IMG/VR virus record: IMGVR_UViG_3300031673_000399
Location: 1 to 26,745 of that record
DNA length: 26,745 bases
Source of the DNA: a virus
Direction: 5' to 3' (one strand)
Made by a program: the position numbers and the translations under genes
The notes under the pieces: generated by a model
Database searches by the model: none
What the model saw: the letters and a program-made list of their open reading frames with translations, nothing else
What the model was told of the DNA's origin: nothing
Part shown: one piece after another, positions 26,595-26,745 of the stretch
How the letters are laid out: the number at the start of each line of letters is the position of its first letter
Position numbering within the stretch: position 1 is the first letter of the stretch

Positions 26595-26745
26595 ATGGAT
26601 ATTGAAAAGAAAATAAGGGTTGCTGTAAGAAAAGAAATTCGTCAGGATTGTCGCAAAGAAGCACTGGAAATACTCAGACTTTGTGATGAAAAAGACCGTC
26701 AGGACTTTCTCAAGTATTATGATGAAGACAAAGGCAATATTTGCT
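26595..26745 (+). CDS. Unknown protein, N-terminal part (runs off the right edge)
   Basis: The frame is open from the ATG at 26595 to the edge, 50 codons. It starts MDIEKKIRVAVRKEIRQDC and continues with a charged helix (EALEILRLCDEKDRQDF). No family can be assigned from this part. It is 11 nt after tRNA-Leu. Confidence 0.6.
   Translation, partial: MDIEKKIRVAVRKEIRQDCRKEALEILRLCDEKDRQDFLKYYDEDKGNIC

Noticed and set aside
1-26745. Alternative genetic code (suppressor tRNAs)
   Set aside because: TAA, TGA and TAG all end credible genes or the tmRNA tag, and no clear stop-reading tRNA was found; the possible UCA reading at 22291 needs a worse loop alignment than CAU.
1-26745. Insertion sequence, integrase or attachment site
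   Set aside because: No transposase, integrase or matching direct repeats next to a tRNA end were seen.

Overview
The window is a piece of a large tailed-phage genome (Caudoviricetes, T4-like head and packaging logic). The evidence is a gp17-type large terminase next to a gp20-type portal, a set of small proteins with a shared N-terminal tag ending in a T4-type prohead-protease site, and a long tRNA/tmRNA region. The host is probably a member of the Bacteroidota. Genes lack Shine-Dalgarno sequences and have A-rich leaders, one promoter class has a TTTG upstream element, and one secreted Tyr/Asn-rich protein looks like a Bacteroidota surface protein. Host assignment is an inference.

Left half (1-14600), mostly minus strand: a partial gene, the portal (501-2513), the terminase (2585-4711), two unknown genes, then a block of probable virion or internal-head genes. 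That block holds an 843-aa acidic protein, an 82-aa protein, a nucleotidyltransferase-fold protein, an acidic Glu-rich protein and a GP88-like protein. A 680-aa LamG-like virion protein and a small Cys-rich protein run on plus, followed by a cupin-like and a 206-aa protein on minus. Almost every transcription unit here starts with the same co-directional motif, GTATTTATAA, 5-40 nt before the start codon. It is probably the phage late promoter.

Right half (14600-26745), mostly plus strand: two tRNA arrays (15609-16537 and 20039-23511), each preceded by a different promoter (TTTGTAACAT-N12/13-TTCGTA), a short MKNL... leader peptide and a terminator with a competing antiterminator pairing. The arrays hold about 20 recognisable tRNAs, at least four degenerate tRNA-like RNAs, three structured RNAs closed by long terminal stems, and spacer palindromes. 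Many anticodons occur once in a canonical tRNA and again in a deviant one. Genes between the arrays include a cyclic-phosphate-processing receiver (cREC) protein, a methyltransferase, an RmlD-like reductase and a 5-TM membrane protein. A phage tmRNA (25378-25733) and a MazG/PRA-PH-like pyrophosphohydrolase lie near the right edge.

Main discoveries offered: (1) an N-terminal tag family (QRLFEMMNKVGGM-x-LNE) on at least four otherwise unrelated proteins, read as a capsid-targeting sequence that sends effectors, including a possible ADP-ribosyltransferase-like protein, into the head; (2) twin leader-peptide attenuators controlling the tRNA arrays; (3) canonical plus deviant tRNA pairs with tRNA-like decoys beside a predicted RNA-end-processing protein, suggesting resistance to tRNA-cleaving host defences; (4) two distinct directional phage promoter classes; (5) a phage tmRNA with an unusual tag ending in AIAA.
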